Under the pieces are notes generated by a model, which did not search any database, was not told the origin of the DNA, and was given only the letters and a program-made list of their open reading frames with translations. The position numbers and the translations under genes are program-made. DNA of 64,000 nt from Klebsiella sp. BIGb0407 (GTDB taxonomy: Bacteria > Pseudomonadota > Gammaproteobacteria > Enterobacterales > Enterobacteriaceae), in contig NZ_JANUEQ010000013.1 of assembly GCF_024807845.1 (NCBI RefSeq), positions 1 to 64,000 of the forward strand, written 5' to 3'. Numbering within the stretch: position 1 is the first letter of the stretch; every line of letters starts with the position of its first letter. Of the stretch, positions 27,095-36,319 are shown piece by piece.

Positions 27095-28840
27095 TTAATC
27101 AGCTTGTCGGTTACTTAGTAATGCGCGGAAGTAATAGCGCAGCGCACTATTGCAGAGCAGGATTATCAAGGTAGTCACGCTGCCAGCAATAAATACAGCA
27201 GCAGTCGAATAACCATAATTTCCTTCTTCAAAAGCTCTGCTAATGAGTGTTGGCAGTACACGAAAGCGTGGTGGTTGCAAAATGGCGTTGATAGCCAAGT
27301 CAAATACGCTGCTACCAAAACTGGTTAGGGTTGCAGAGATCACCGCGGTCAGAATCAAAGGAAAAATAATGGTGCGCAGGCGACGCATTAACCCGGCTCC
27401 TTGCAACATCGCAGCCTGTAGCTGACTGGCAGGGATCTGAGCTAACGCTCCGAGTAAAATACGCACGGCTACCGGAATAGCCGCAGCAGAGGTTGCCACG
27501 ACCAGGATTATCGGACTGCCATAGATATTCACATGCAACTGGGTTGCAAAAGGGGAATTCCAGACGAAAATAAAGCCAATGCCCAGAATCACTCCCGGTA
27601 TTGCCATCGACAGAGTGCAGACGATTTCAATCACTTTATTAAAACGTGATTGGGTAAAACTGAGCATATAAGCTGCAAAAAATGCTATTACCGAACTGAT
27701 ACCTGCGGCAATGGCAGCAATACTCAATGAATGACCCAGGGCATCAAAGAAGACCGCGTCCTGATACAGAAACTGGCGATAGTGATCAAAACTGAGATTG
27801 CTTAAATGCAGCCCGGACCAGATGTTATCCATAAAAGACACCATCAAACTGGTTACCAGTGGAATGGCTAATGAGAAAAGCAAAATAATGCCAATCACCA
27901 GGCTACATAACCAAGGATAGCGACTGGTTCGCAGATTTTCCGGACGAGAGCGGCTAGTCAAAAACCGGGCATTATTACGGCGTAATAACCAGAAGTAGAG
28001 GCTCAACGCGAGAAATAAAATAAACGCCAGGTAACAGGCCAGAATACCTGCCAGATCAAAGCGGATCGGGCTAAAATTGATCGCCGCATATAAGGTATAA
28101 GGCAGAGTCGGAAAACGGTAACTGGTTGCCAGGGCTGAAGGCAGACCAAAGTCACCGAGTGTATCTACGAATACCAGTAAAAATCCGGACAATAGTGCGG
28201 GAAGCAATAGCGGTAAGCGTAAAGTAAATAACGTCCGTGTTGCTGAGGAGCCTGCCAGACGTCCCGCATAAATAAGATCTTTCATACTCCATTGGAGTGC
28301 CGCGGAAATCGAAAGATAAGCCAGTGGAAAGTTTTTAAAGCTCATTATCAATACCAGTCCCCAGGGACTGAAAATAATATCGGCGGCTGCATTGCTATCA
28401 AATAACTGATAAAAAAATCCATTCCGGCTGGCAAATAAAATCCATCCCTGAGAAATAACAAAGGAGGGGAGGATCAAAATAAGCCACACGCAGGGCTCTA
28501 TCAGCGAATTCCCAGGAAAACGATACTGATGACGGAGCAGTGCCAGGATACAACCAATAACACTCCCTATCAGTGCGCTACCGCTAGCCAGAAAAAGACT
28601 ATTTTTTAACGATGCGAGCCACAGCGGGCGTTCAAACAGTGACCATAGAGTGGCAGGTTGCTGATTATCAACATTGTTGGGTAAAAAACCCTGCACAATC
28701 ACCGCTGCCATCGGCAGAATAATCAGCACGGTTACCACCAGAACAATGATGAGTCCGAGGATACTTTCGGTAGTAAAGCGCCGTAAGCGTAGACTCTGCC
28801 GCCCTAAGGACGGCAGGGGAGTAGAAGACAAACTCGCCAT
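27095..28840 (-). CDS. ABC transporter permease, duplicated two-domain type
   Basis: 581 residues, about 12 membrane helices in two homologous BPD_transp_1 halves. The first EAA loop (AGRLAGSSATRTLFTLRLPLLLPAL) is near 195-220 and the second (QAAMLQGAGLMRRLRTIIFPLILTAV) near 470-495. A single protein supplying both permease halves is typical of FbpB/AfuB and of some 2-aminoethylphosphonate systems. Thirty bp separate it from the binding-protein gene. Confidence 0.88.
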   Translation of the reverse strand: MASLSSTPLPSLGRQSLRLRRFTTESILGLIIVLVVTVLIILPMAAVIVQGFLPNNVDNQQPATLWSLFERPLWLASLKNSLFLASGSALIGSVIGCILALLRHQYRFPGNSLIEPCVWLILILPSFVISQGWILFASRNGFFYQLFDSNAAADIIFSPWGLVLIMSFKNFPLAYLSISAALQWSMKDLIYAGRLAGSSATRTLFTLRLPLLLPALLSGFLLVFVDTLGDFGLPSALATSYRFPTLPYTLYAAINFSPIRFDLAGILACYLAFILFLALSLYFWLLRRNNARFLTSRSRPENLRTSRYPWLCSLVIGIILLFSLAIPLVTSLMVSFMDNIWSGLHLSNLSFDHYRQFLYQDAVFFDALGHSLSIAAIAAGISSVIAFFAAYMLSFTQSRFNKVIEIVCTLSMAIPGVILGIGFIFVWNSPFATQLHVNIYGSPIILVVATSAAAIPVAVRILLGALAQIPASQLQAAMLQGAGLMRRLRTIIFPLILTAVISATLTSFGSSVFDLAINAILQPPRFRVLPTLISRAFEEGNYGYSTAAVFIAGSVTTLIILLCNSALRYYFRALLSNRQAD

Positions 28841-28870
28841 AATTATCTCAATCTGACTTGGGTAAATGGC

Positions 28871-29866
28871 TTATCGTGCAGATTGATCTGAGAACCAGGT
28901 TTTAATCTGGTTTTCATCTGCAGAAGCACTGGCTACCGGAGTGATGTTGTAGCGGCTATTACTGGCCGGTCCTTTAGCATGCTCTGTGACGTGAACTACG
29001 GTAGGTTTAAACAGACCATCGGCTCCACCGTTATCAATCAGGTACTGCTGAGTGGCGGGTTCCAGCATCCAGTTAATAAAGGTTTTGGCATCACTGCCAT
29101 GAGCCGTTCTGGCCTGGATACCGACTGCCCGCACAGTGGCTGGAGTACCCGCCTCTGGCCAGATAATTTGCATCTCCGGTTGTTTCTGCTTCAGCGTATA
29201 GGCATTTTGTGAAGTAAGAAGTGCAGCAGAAAGCTGGCCTGATTGTAAGGCTCTGGCGACCGGTGCATTGGTTCTCAGTACTTGTAGCTGGTTATCAAAT
29301 AGCGTACTGAAAAACTTTTTAGCCGGCTCAGTTCCCCACTGATGGAACAGACCTGCAACACAGGGATAGGCGGGGGCAGCAATTGCCGGATCGGCCATAC
29401 CCACTTTACCTTTCAAAGCAGGATCAAGCAGATCCTGATAGCCTTCTAGAGTGACCCCTGCATCCGGGCGCTGAACAATGACACAGGCAGATGAAATACC
29501 GACCGGATAAAAAGCCCGATTTTCTGGAAGGAGTTTTTTGGCTTCATCGGTCAGCTGAGTTTCATTCTTGACCCGAACATCTTTCAGGAGTTGCTGATTT
29601 TTATCTAAATTAAACAGCGCATAATCACCGTCATAAAGAATAATGTCCCATTGAGGATTTGATTGTTCAGCGGCAATACGGGCCAATAACTCTCCGCCAG
29701 ACATTTTGACAACATCGAGCTTTATACCGGTATCTTTTTCAAATTTTTGACCAATGACCTTTTCAAAATCATTGGTATAGAGCACGAGATTATCTGCAGC
29801 TATTACCTTAAAAGTACTCGTGCTCAACAGCGTGGTGAATAATATACAGGAAAGCTTCTTATTCAT
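28871..29866 (-). CDS. Periplasmic binding protein, AfuA/FbpA/PhnS-like
   Basis: 331 residues with a signal peptide (about 1-23, ending VIAA). The mature start DNLVLYTNDFEKVIGQKFEKDTG is the usual opening of the iron/2-AEP/phosphosugar-binding group, with DIILYDGDYALFN and LQSGQLSAALLTSQNAY later. I do not see the paired C-terminal tyrosines that bind ferric iron in FbpA, so iron is less likely. Haemophilus AfuA in this group binds hexose phosphates. The pyrophosphatase in the operon points to a phosphorus-containing ligand. First gene of the operon; divergent from a LysR gene. Confidence 0.85.
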   Translation of the reverse strand: MNKKLSCILFTTLLSTSTFKVIAADNLVLYTNDFEKVIGQKFEKDTGIKLDVVKMSGGELLARIAAEQSNPQWDIILYDGDYALFNLDKNQQLLKDVRVKNETQLTDEAKKLLPENRAFYPVGISSACVIVQRPDAGVTLEGYQDLLDPALKGKVGMADPAIAAPAYPCVAGLFHQWGTEPAKKFFSTLFDNQLQVLRTNAPVARALQSGQLSAALLTSQNAYTLKQKQPEMQIIWPEAGTPATVRAVGIQARTAHGSDAKTFINWMLEPATQQYLIDNGGADGLFKPTVVHVTEHAKGPASNSRYNITPVASASADENQIKTWFSDQSAR

Positions 29867-30073
29867 TTATCTGGCCTTAAATTAATGGGAAAGTTGTTGT
29901 CAAAAAATTATTATTGACTTAATGGATACGGCGAGTATTGCTGAAACAATTAATTGCAACAAGCAACCTGTAGTGGAAAGACTTATGAAAATTTTTCTTA
30001 TTGATTGTAAGATAAATGTCATATTTATTTGCTAAGGTCGCAAGGAACATTACGCTAAATAAGCGTTATTATT

Positions 30074-30988
30074 ATGCTGGTTAAATTAAAAAATAACTCC
30101 CTTGCTAATATTACAGCCTTTATTTATTCGGTTAAGTATCAAAATTTCAGTGAGGCGGGGCGTCAGCTGGGCATGTCAGCATCGGCTATCAGCAAAAGCG
30201 TCGCACTGCTCGAAAAAAACCTCAATACACGCTTAATCCGCCGTACCACAAGAGCCTTACAACTGACAGATTCAGGCCATCAGGTATATGAAGGCTATCT
30301 GAAAGTGTTGAATCTTCTGGATGATATTGAGTCCAGAGCAACAGAGTCTGCCGAACAACTGAGCGGTAATATCTGTCTTCATTTACCCCGTGTTTATGGC
30401 GGGCGTTCTGTTATTCCACAATTAGGGAGTTTCTCTCGCCGTTATCCGGACGTTAATTTTGATATTCGACTCAGTGATAAACAGTGTAATTTAATCAGTG
30501 ATGGCGTTGATCTGGCCGTACAGATTGGTCAGATTGCTGACAGTAGTATGATTGCTCGAAAAATAGATACTGAACAATATATTACTTGCGCATCTGAAGA
30601 TTATATTCAGCAGTATGGCGAGCCAGTACATCCGGATGAATTGCATCATCATCAGTGCCTTATTTATCGCTCACAAATCAGTGGTCGTTTAAACAAATGG
30701 CGCTATCGAGTTAACCATACTCTGAATGAGTATTTGCCCCCAACGCGATTTTATATCGATGAGGGTATGGGGCTGGTGCGTGCTGCCGACAGCGGAATGG
30801 GTATCATCCAGTTACCTTACAATATGGTTGCCCGCTCTCTGGGGGCCGGACGTCTCACTGAGATACTTACCGATTATCGACCTGATAAAACGGATATCTG
30901 GTTAATGTATGCTGAAAGTCGCATGTTACAACCCCAGGTAAGAGCATTAATTGATCACTTATTATCCGTAAACGATACGGTGTTGTAA
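30074..30988 (+). CDS. LysR-family transcriptional regulator
   Basis: 304 residues. The N-terminal winged helix-turn-helix (about 10-65) contains FSEAGRQLGMSASAISKSVALLEKNLNTRLIRRTTR, and a LysR substrate domain follows from about 95. The sequence is of the CrgA/DsdC-like LysR subgroup. It is divergent from the transporter-pyrophosphatase operon across a 207-bp gap and is its likely regulator; the inducer is unknown. Confidence 0.88.
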   Translation: MLVKLKNNSLANITAFIYSVKYQNFSEAGRQLGMSASAISKSVALLEKNLNTRLIRRTTRALQLTDSGHQVYEGYLKVLNLLDDIESRATESAEQLSGNICLHLPRVYGGRSVIPQLGSFSRRYPDVNFDIRLSDKQCNLISDGVDLAVQIGQIADSSMIARKIDTEQYITCASEDYIQQYGEPVHPDELHHHQCLIYRSQISGRLNKWRYRVNHTLNEYLPPTRFYIDEGMGLVRAADSGMGIIQLPYNMVARSLGAGRLTEILTDYRPDKTDIWLMYAESRMLQPQVRALIDHLLSVNDTVL

Positions 30989-31187
30989 TTCTGGTTGAGA
31001 AAATAATCTGGATAATTTCAGGCATCCCATTTTCTTTAGCTATTTTTAGTTTTTTAATTAAAAAAACCAGGATATATGATATTGACGAAATGTTTTGTGT
31101 TTGTTGTACTATTTTAGTCGTCGCTTACAAAACATGACGATTTATTCATCTAATTATTAACAACGAAAATTAATGCCGAGAGCGATA

Positions 31188-31637
31188 ATGAAAAAAATAA
31201 CACGCCTGTCAGGGGTGGTAATAAGCTTACTTATGTCTATCGCAGTACATGCAGAACCCACAAAAAAAGAAGCGCCTGAACACAGTATTCCAGTGATAAA
31301 ACTGATTAATACCGCAGATAATCACTCTGCTTTTATCCGCGGCTCAATCCCGTCTTTAGCGAAGCTTTCCTCTGACAATCTCTATTTTAGTAACACCTTT
31401 GAAGAGTGGCAGAAGGGCGTTCATCCTGCACCTAAAAAGCAGTATGTTGTTACTATGAAAGGAAAACTTAAGTTCAAAGTGAGTGACGGCTCTACCTTTA
31501 TCATCGAGCCTGGTACCGTACTACTTGCCGATGATACCCAAGGTGAAGGCCATAGCTGGGACATCATCGAAGGTAAAGAGTGGGTACGTGTTTATATCCC
31601 GGTTGGCGATCACGATCACTTCGTTGCCGACAAATAA
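31188..31637 (+). CDS. Secreted cupin-domain protein
   Basis: 149 residues with a signal peptide (1-22, ending VHA). The rest is a small single-domain cupin: a first motif near VHPAPKKQYVVTMKGKLKFKV and a second near IIEPGTVLLADDTQGEGHSWDI, whose His could bind a metal. The ATG at 31188 is chosen because the signal peptide starts there and GAGAG lies 7 bases upstream; the frame opens earlier at 31173. Flanked by unrelated genes and followed by its own terminator. Function unknown. Confidence 0.75.
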   Translation: MKKITRLSGVVISLLMSIAVHAEPTKKEAPEHSIPVIKLINTADNHSAFIRGSIPSLAKLSSDNLYFSNTFEEWQKGVHPAPKKQYVVTMKGKLKFKVSDGSTFIIEPGTVLLADDTQGEGHSWDIIEGKEWVRVYIPVGDHDHFVADK

Positions 31638-31663
31638 CGATTATTTGAACCGTCATAATATTG

Positions 31664-31701
31664 TAACCCGGAACTGTGCTAAAAGTGACCGGGTTATTTT
31701 T
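31664..31701 (+). terminator. Terminator after the cupin gene
   Basis: TAACCCGG / CCGGGTTA with an inner ACT/AGT pair, followed by TTTTT. Confidence 0.85.
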
Positions 31702-31895
31702 AATGGCTTACCGATCATAATGATATTTATCCGTAGCCATAATTATCTATAAAAATAGCATTATTACGCTAAAGATAACTGCATGAGTGCCGATATTTAG
31801 TTTGATAGCGCTCAATAATAAAACCTACTGCTATCTACTCTCTTTATTACCTCCCTTCATCATCTTGATATTATTTTTTCGTTCCAGAGGGATTC

Positions 31896-33581
31896 ATGAA
31901 CAAATTGAAAAGTATGCGACTTAGCACAATGCTTGCGGCCGGGTTTGCAGTGGTGATAGCCATTGGTTTTATTGTGGCTTTATTTGCCAGGATGCAGTTA
32001 ACCACTGTGGCAAACAATATGGATTATGCGGTCAATACTCGGCTGGTCAATCTACAGCTGATCATCAAGATCAAGGACAATATTACTGATAATGCCCAGG
32101 ATATTCGTGATCTTGCCTTATACACTACTCAGCCGCATAGCGATGATGAATACCGGACGTATATCAAAGAGAAAAATCTGATCCTTGAACAGCGGATCAT
32201 CGACAATAATGCGTTGTTACAGCAGCTGGATAAAGCGTTAAAACTCAAGCTATCACGTGAATTTATGGATCGTCTGAATGAGGTGCGTCCGCCTTATTCT
32301 GAGTCCGTACGTAAAGCGATGAAAGCCAGTACTACCGGTGACTATTATGAAACCCGCAGAATTGTCGCAGATGAAGTTATCGGGCCGCAGCAGCAGGTGC
32401 TTGATGCTCTGACGACTATGAGTAACTCCCATGCTGGAATTACGGTTGATCTCTCCCGTCACTATATCAGTGATACTGAAAAGGCCGGGAATTTGTTGCT
32501 GCTGATGACGATTATCAGTGCTTTGATTGGGTTATTGATTGCCTGGAGTATTGGTCGGGCAGTGAAAAAACAGCTGGGTGGTGAGCCCGTCTATGCCGTG
32601 CAGGTGGCTAAACAGGTGGCTGAAGGCGATCTTGAGAAAGTCGTCACTTTACAGAAGGGTGATAACAGTAGCTTACTGGCGACGATGGACGGTATGCGTG
32701 AACGCCTGCAGCAGATGGTGCGTCAGGTTAGGGATAGCAGTGATTCTATTTCAATTGGGTCCCGTGAAATTGCAGCCGGAAGCGCAGACCTAAGCCAGCG
32801 TACTGAAGAACAAGCCGCGAGTTTGCAAGAGACCGCAGCCTCCATGGAACAAATGAGTCAGACTATTCGTCAGAATACCGATACCGTGCGCTCAGCTAAT
32901 CGCCTGGCTCAGGCAACCAGTGAAAAAGCGACACAAAGTGGTAAAGCCGTGCATGAGTTAGTACTCACTATGCAGGATATTAACAGCAGCTCACAGAAAA
33001 TTGGCGATATCATCAGTGTGATTGACGGTATTGCGTTCCAGACCAATATTCTGGCATTGAACGCAGCCGTAGAATCGGCTCGTGCCGGTGAAGCGGGCCG
33101 TGGTTTTGCTGTGGTTGCCGGTGAAGTTCGTTCCCTGGCACAACGTTCGGCCTCTGCTGCGAATGAAATTAAAGGCTTGATCGGTGAGAGCCTGCGCACC
33201 GTGAGTCAGGGTTCTGAGAAAGTCAGCTCGGTGGGTGAGACAATTAATGACCTGGTTGAACAGGCGCATAAAGTCTCTAGCCTGATTTCTGAAATTGGTG
33301 TGACGACCGAAGAACAGGGGCAGGGAATCAGCCAGATTAATGATGCCATTGTACAGCTGGATGCCGTTACTCAGCAGAACGCTGCATTGGTTGAAGAGTC
33401 CGCCAGCGCGGCTGAAAGCCTGAGTGACCAGGCGGCTAAACTGGTCTCGCTGATGAGTGTTTTCCGTATCGGCTTGTCACACACGACCGCTTCAGTGACT
33501 CCCCCTCAGACCCGGAAATTCGTTATAGCCAGCAAAAAAGAATCAGTGAAAACTGACGCTGGTGACTGGGAAAGTTTCTAA
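31896..33581 (+). CDS. Methyl-accepting chemotaxis protein
   Basis: 561 residues. TM1 is at about 10-30, a periplasmic four-helix ligand domain (4HB/TarH type) at 32-190, and TM2 near 195-215. HAMP follows, then a signalling coiled coil with the invariant hairpin tip [40 protein letters not shown] in the 380s-420s. The extreme C terminus DWESF resembles the NWETF tether for CheR/CheB found in major receptors, so this is probably an abundant type. The attractant is unknown. AGAGGG precedes the ATG. Flanked on both sides by terminators, so it is monocistronic. Confidence 0.93.
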   Translation: MNKLKSMRLSTMLAAGFAVVIAIGFIVALFARMQLTTVANNMDYAVNTRLVNLQLIIKIKDNITDNAQDIRDLALYTTQPHSDDEYRTYIKEKNLILEQRIIDNNALLQQLDKALKLKLSREFMDRLNEVRPPYSESVRKAMKASTTGDYYETRRIVADEVIGPQQQVLDALTTMSNSHAGITVDLSRHYISDTEKAGNLLLLMTIISALIGLLIAWSIGRAVKKQLGGEPVYAVQVAKQVAEGDLEKVVTLQKGDNSSLLATMDGMRERLQQMVRQVRDSSDSISIGSREIAAGSADLSQRTEEQAASLQETAASMEQMSQTIRQNTDTVRSANRLAQATSEKATQSGKAVHELVLTMQDINSSSQKIGDIISVIDGIAFQTNILALNAAVESARAGEAGRGFAVVAGEVRSLAQRSASAANEIKGLIGESLRTVSQGSEKVSSVGETINDLVEQAHKVSSLISEIGVTTEEQGQGISQINDAIVQLDAVTQQNAALVEESASAAESLSDQAAKLVSLMSVFRIGLSHTTASVTPPQTRKFVIASKKESVKTDAGDWESF

Positions 33582-33618
33582 TCGCGATTGCCCTGACACA
33601 CTGAATTGATACATCAGG

Positions 33619-33649
33619 TTAAGGGTCGGGATAAAATCCCGACCCTTAA
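33619..33649 (+). terminator. Terminator after the chemoreceptor gene
   Basis: Perfect 14-bp stem TTAAGGGTCGGGAT / ATCCCGACCCTTAA with an AAA loop. Confidence 0.85.
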
Positions 33650-33698
33650 ATCACAGAGGATATTCTGAGAAAGACTTGCATCCTTACATCTCACATAT

Positions 33699-33717
33699 GA
33701 AAATGATAACCATTCAC
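33699..33717. promoter_or_regulatory. Fur box upstream of fepB
   Basis: GAAAATGATAACCATTCAC matches the 19-bp Fur consensus GATAATGATAATCATTATC at 15 positions. It ends 20 bp before the fepB start, consistent with iron repression. Confidence 0.8.
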
Positions 33718-33737
33718 ATTTAAAGTGTAAGCCTGCC

Positions 33738-34757
33738 ATGATGAGAAATAGCGCCACCCGTTCCTGGATTATTTTTCTGTGTAGTTTTTTGTTGATTGGT
33801 CATGCATTTGCAGTAGAAGAGGAGGGCTGGCCGCGTGAGTTTAAAGACAGCCGCGGAACGCATATCCTGACTCAACCCCCGCAGCGTATAGTCTCAACCA
33901 GTATTACGCTTACCGGTTCATTACTGGCTATTGATGCCCCAATCATCGCCAGTGGTACCACCACAGCCAATAACCAGACCTCTGATGCCCAGGGTTTCTT
34001 TCGTCAGTGGGGTGAGATAGCCCGTGAACGTGGGGTCGCTAAACTGGGTCGTGGTGAGATAAGCGTTGAGAATATCGCGATGCTGAAACCAGACCTCATT
34101 CTGGTGAGTGCTTCCGGGGGTGACTCTGCACTGGCTTTTTATGAACAGTTGTCGGGTCTGGCACCGGTGATTGTGGTCAGTTATGACGATAAAAGCTGGC
34201 AACAAATGCTCAGATTGCTCAGTAGAATAACCGGTCACGAGGAGCAAGCTGAACAGCGCATTAGTGATTTCGACACCGCTTTTACACAAATGAAACAGCA
34301 ACTCACTCTTGCCTGGCAACCTGTCAATGCTATGGTCTGGGATATTATGACGCAGTCGGCGAGTGTCTGGACGGCGGAATCAGCCCAGGGTAAGTTTCTG
34401 ATTGATGCAGGTATTGAGCTGGCTCCCTTGCCGGAGAATGTACTGCCACGTGCAACGCCGGGTAAACGACATGATATCGTACTGCTGGAGGGCGAGAATT
34501 TGGTTACCGGCCTCAATGGCCAGTCTCTGCTGCTGTTTGCTGCCGATGAGAACGATAAAAAATCACTGCTTACCAGTCCGCTGCTGGGCCATCTGCCTGC
34601 TATCCAGGCAAAACATGTCTATGTGATGGGGCCAGAAACCTTCCGGCTGGACTACTATAGTGCGATGGGGCTGATTAAACGTCTCAATGAACTGTTTGGT
34701 TCATCACAACAGCCTGCTATGGAAGCTAAGACTCCAGCAACGACATCAACACCCTGA
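33738..34757 (+). CDS. fepB: Ferric-enterobactin periplasmic binding protein
   Basis: 339 residues (E. coli FepB 318). Signal peptide about 1-26 ending AFA. Long blocks match FepB: PREFKDSRGTHIL, PQRIVSTSITLTGSLLAIDAPIIASG, LVSASGGDSALAFYEQLSGLAPVIVVSYDDKSWQ, WTAESAQGKFL and FRLDYYSAMGLI. It delivers ferric enterobactin or related catecholates to FepDGC, none of which are in the window. The ribosome site is weak. A Fur box lies in front; fes lies convergently behind. Confidence 0.93.
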   Translation: MMRNSATRSWIIFLCSFLLIGHAFAVEEEGWPREFKDSRGTHILTQPPQRIVSTSITLTGSLLAIDAPIIASGTTTANNQTSDAQGFFRQWGEIARERGVAKLGRGEISVENIAMLKPDLILVSASGGDSALAFYEQLSGLAPVIVVSYDDKSWQQMLRLLSRITGHEEQAEQRISDFDTAFTQMKQQLTLAWQPVNAMVWDIMTQSASVWTAESAQGKFLIDAGIELAPLPENVLPRATPGKRHDIVLLEGENLVTGLNGQSLLLFAADENDKKSLLTSPLLGHLPAIQAKHVYVMGPETFRLDYYSAMGLIKRLNELFGSSQQPAMEAKTPATTSTP

Positions 34758-34764
34758 TACTTCT

Positions 34765-34787
34765 GCCCGGATCTGATCTATCCGGGC
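34765..34787. terminator. Shared terminator between fepB and fes
   Basis: GCCCGGAT / ATCCGGGC stem, 7-nt loop, in the 40-bp gap between convergent stop codons. Confidence 0.75.
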
Positions 34788-34797
34788 ACTGTTGCTT

Positions 34798-36084
34798 TTA
34801 GCGTTCAGTCAATAACCAGCGCACACCATCCACTAACCCACCGCGCCAGCACAGGACATCATGCCCGCCCTGATAGCTGCGATAATTGACCTGATGTCCG
34901 ACAGCCAGCAGCTCCTGATTCATTTGCTGGTTTACAAAATGGATATCTTCTTCAAACAGGCCTGCTTCCTGGAAAATGCGCAGCGGAGCGGCTTCAGAAC
35001 ACAATGCCACTTGCTGAGTCAGGAAACCGGGCTCATGCTCTTCTCGTTGCTCATAATGGGTCATAAATTTCATATTAGGCCACCAGAAAGAGCCGGACTG
35101 TGTCAGTACGCAACCGAAGCGTTGCGGCCAGTGAAGCCCGGCATACAAAGAGGCGAGCCCGCCATAGCTTTGCCCTGCGACGATAGTCCTGACAGGGGAG
35201 TCAGTAAACAGAGTGTGACTTTGCGCCAGCGGCAGCAGTTCTTCCTGAACGGCCAGCCAGAAGTCGGCATTACAAGGAAGTTCTCGGGAGCGTGTTTCAT
35301 CGTCGATGGCATCTATCATCAGCCAGACTGCGGCAGGGAGTTCGCCCCGACGAGATTGTTCTTCCAGCATCGGCAGCAGAGACATATTTTTTACCCAGTT
35401 TTGCCCGTCCAGTAGAATCACGAGCGGCAATATTTGCCCTTCGCTACCCGCAGGCTGCCAGAGCCAGGTTCGCCGACGATTACCGAGGCGCGGGCTTTGC
35501 CACTCCAGAAGGTAATCATTATCGTCAATTGATCGACAGGTTCCGCTATCAACCTGATGCCAGGCCTGCTGGCTGAGGGCTGCCGGTAAATGAATTGCGG
35601 ATAAGCGCATACCTCGCGAATTACCATGTGGCCTGTTTGGGTTCAGAGGATCGGCAATGGTTGCCGGAAACAATGAACACCACCATTCACGCTGTTGCCT
35701 GCGTTGTTGTTCGGGAGCTGCCTCAGAAGGCGTAGGGAGCTGGGATTTATTGACCGGGATCAGACTGTAACTGCCGCGCCAGTCATCACTGATATCGACC
35801 GTTGCCGTCCAGATATTGGTTCCCGGCAGCCGCTCGAGGCTGGCTGGAGAAAAACTGTGATGGTCTGTGACACCATTAATATCCAGATAGACGCGCTCAA
35901 TGGGAGAGGTCAGCTCGTTTCCCTGCTCATCACGCCACAAAAAAGTCAGTTTTAGTCGCCCGTCATCAGGCAGTTTCTCCGCCACTGGTGTACCTGTGAC
36001 AGCCACCTTTTGCCACCAGCTCTCACTTCCTGCTGCGCTTTCTGCGAGCCATGCACTGACCGTTCCATCCGGCTGTAACACCAT
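34798..36084 (-). CDS. fes: Enterochelin (ferric enterobactin) esterase
   Basis: Cytoplasmic serine esterase that cleaves the trilactone of ferric enterobactin to release iron. 428 residues. An N-terminal immunoglobulin-like domain with FLWRDEQG and VYLDINGVTDHH precedes the alpha/beta-hydrolase domain. The latter contains LVILLDGQNW, the nucleophile elbow GQSYGG near residue 308 and the C-terminal catalytic His in YQGGHDVLCWR. It lacks a signal peptide, as expected. It faces fepB and diverges from the receptor gene. Confidence 0.94.
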   Translation of the reverse strand: MVLQPDGTVSAWLAESAAGSESWWQKVAVTGTPVAEKLPDDGRLKLTFLWRDEQGNELTSPIERVYLDINGVTDHHSFSPASLERLPGTNIWTATVDISDDWRGSYSLIPVNKSQLPTPSEAAPEQQRRQQREWWCSLFPATIADPLNPNRPHGNSRGMRLSAIHLPAALSQQAWHQVDSGTCRSIDDNDYLLEWQSPRLGNRRRTWLWQPAGSEGQILPLVILLDGQNWVKNMSLLPMLEEQSRRGELPAAVWLMIDAIDDETRSRELPCNADFWLAVQEELLPLAQSHTLFTDSPVRTIVAGQSYGGLASLYAGLHWPQRFGCVLTQSGSFWWPNMKFMTHYEQREEHEPGFLTQQVALCSEAAPLRIFQEAGLFEEDIHFVNQQMNQELLAVGHQVNYRSYQGGHDVLCWRGGLVDGVRWLLTER

Positions 36085-36165
36085 CCTCTTCCCCTTTCTG
36101 CGTAAGTCGCACTGATATTTGACGCTGCCAAAGTATCAATAATTCCGCAATAGTGTAAACGCAAA

Positions 36166-36180
36166 TGAGATTGATAGTAA
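36166..36180. promoter_or_regulatory. Weak Fur-like site between fes and the receptor gene
   Basis: TGAGATTGATAGTAA fits the 7-1-7 form TGATAAT-N-ATTATCA at only 9 of 14 bases. Position between two divergent iron genes makes it plausible. Confidence 0.3.
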
Positions 36181-36319
36181 TTTACATTTACATTACGATA
36201 CTTTACTTTTCGGCAAGGGTGATTTTGATGCAGGCCAGAACGGAGCGGTTTTTCCGCTATATCCGGCAAAAAAGAAGCCCAAAAAATTCATTCTTTTAAT
36301 AAAAAAACCAGAGACATTG

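Noticed and set aside
28871-29866. Naming the binding protein a ferric-iron receptor
   Set aside because: No Fur box was found in front and the paired C-terminal tyrosines were not seen; the operon contains a pyrophosphatase instead.
34861-35576. Long plus-strand frames opposite fes
   Set aside because: Shadows; fes has complete catalytic motifs on the minus strand.
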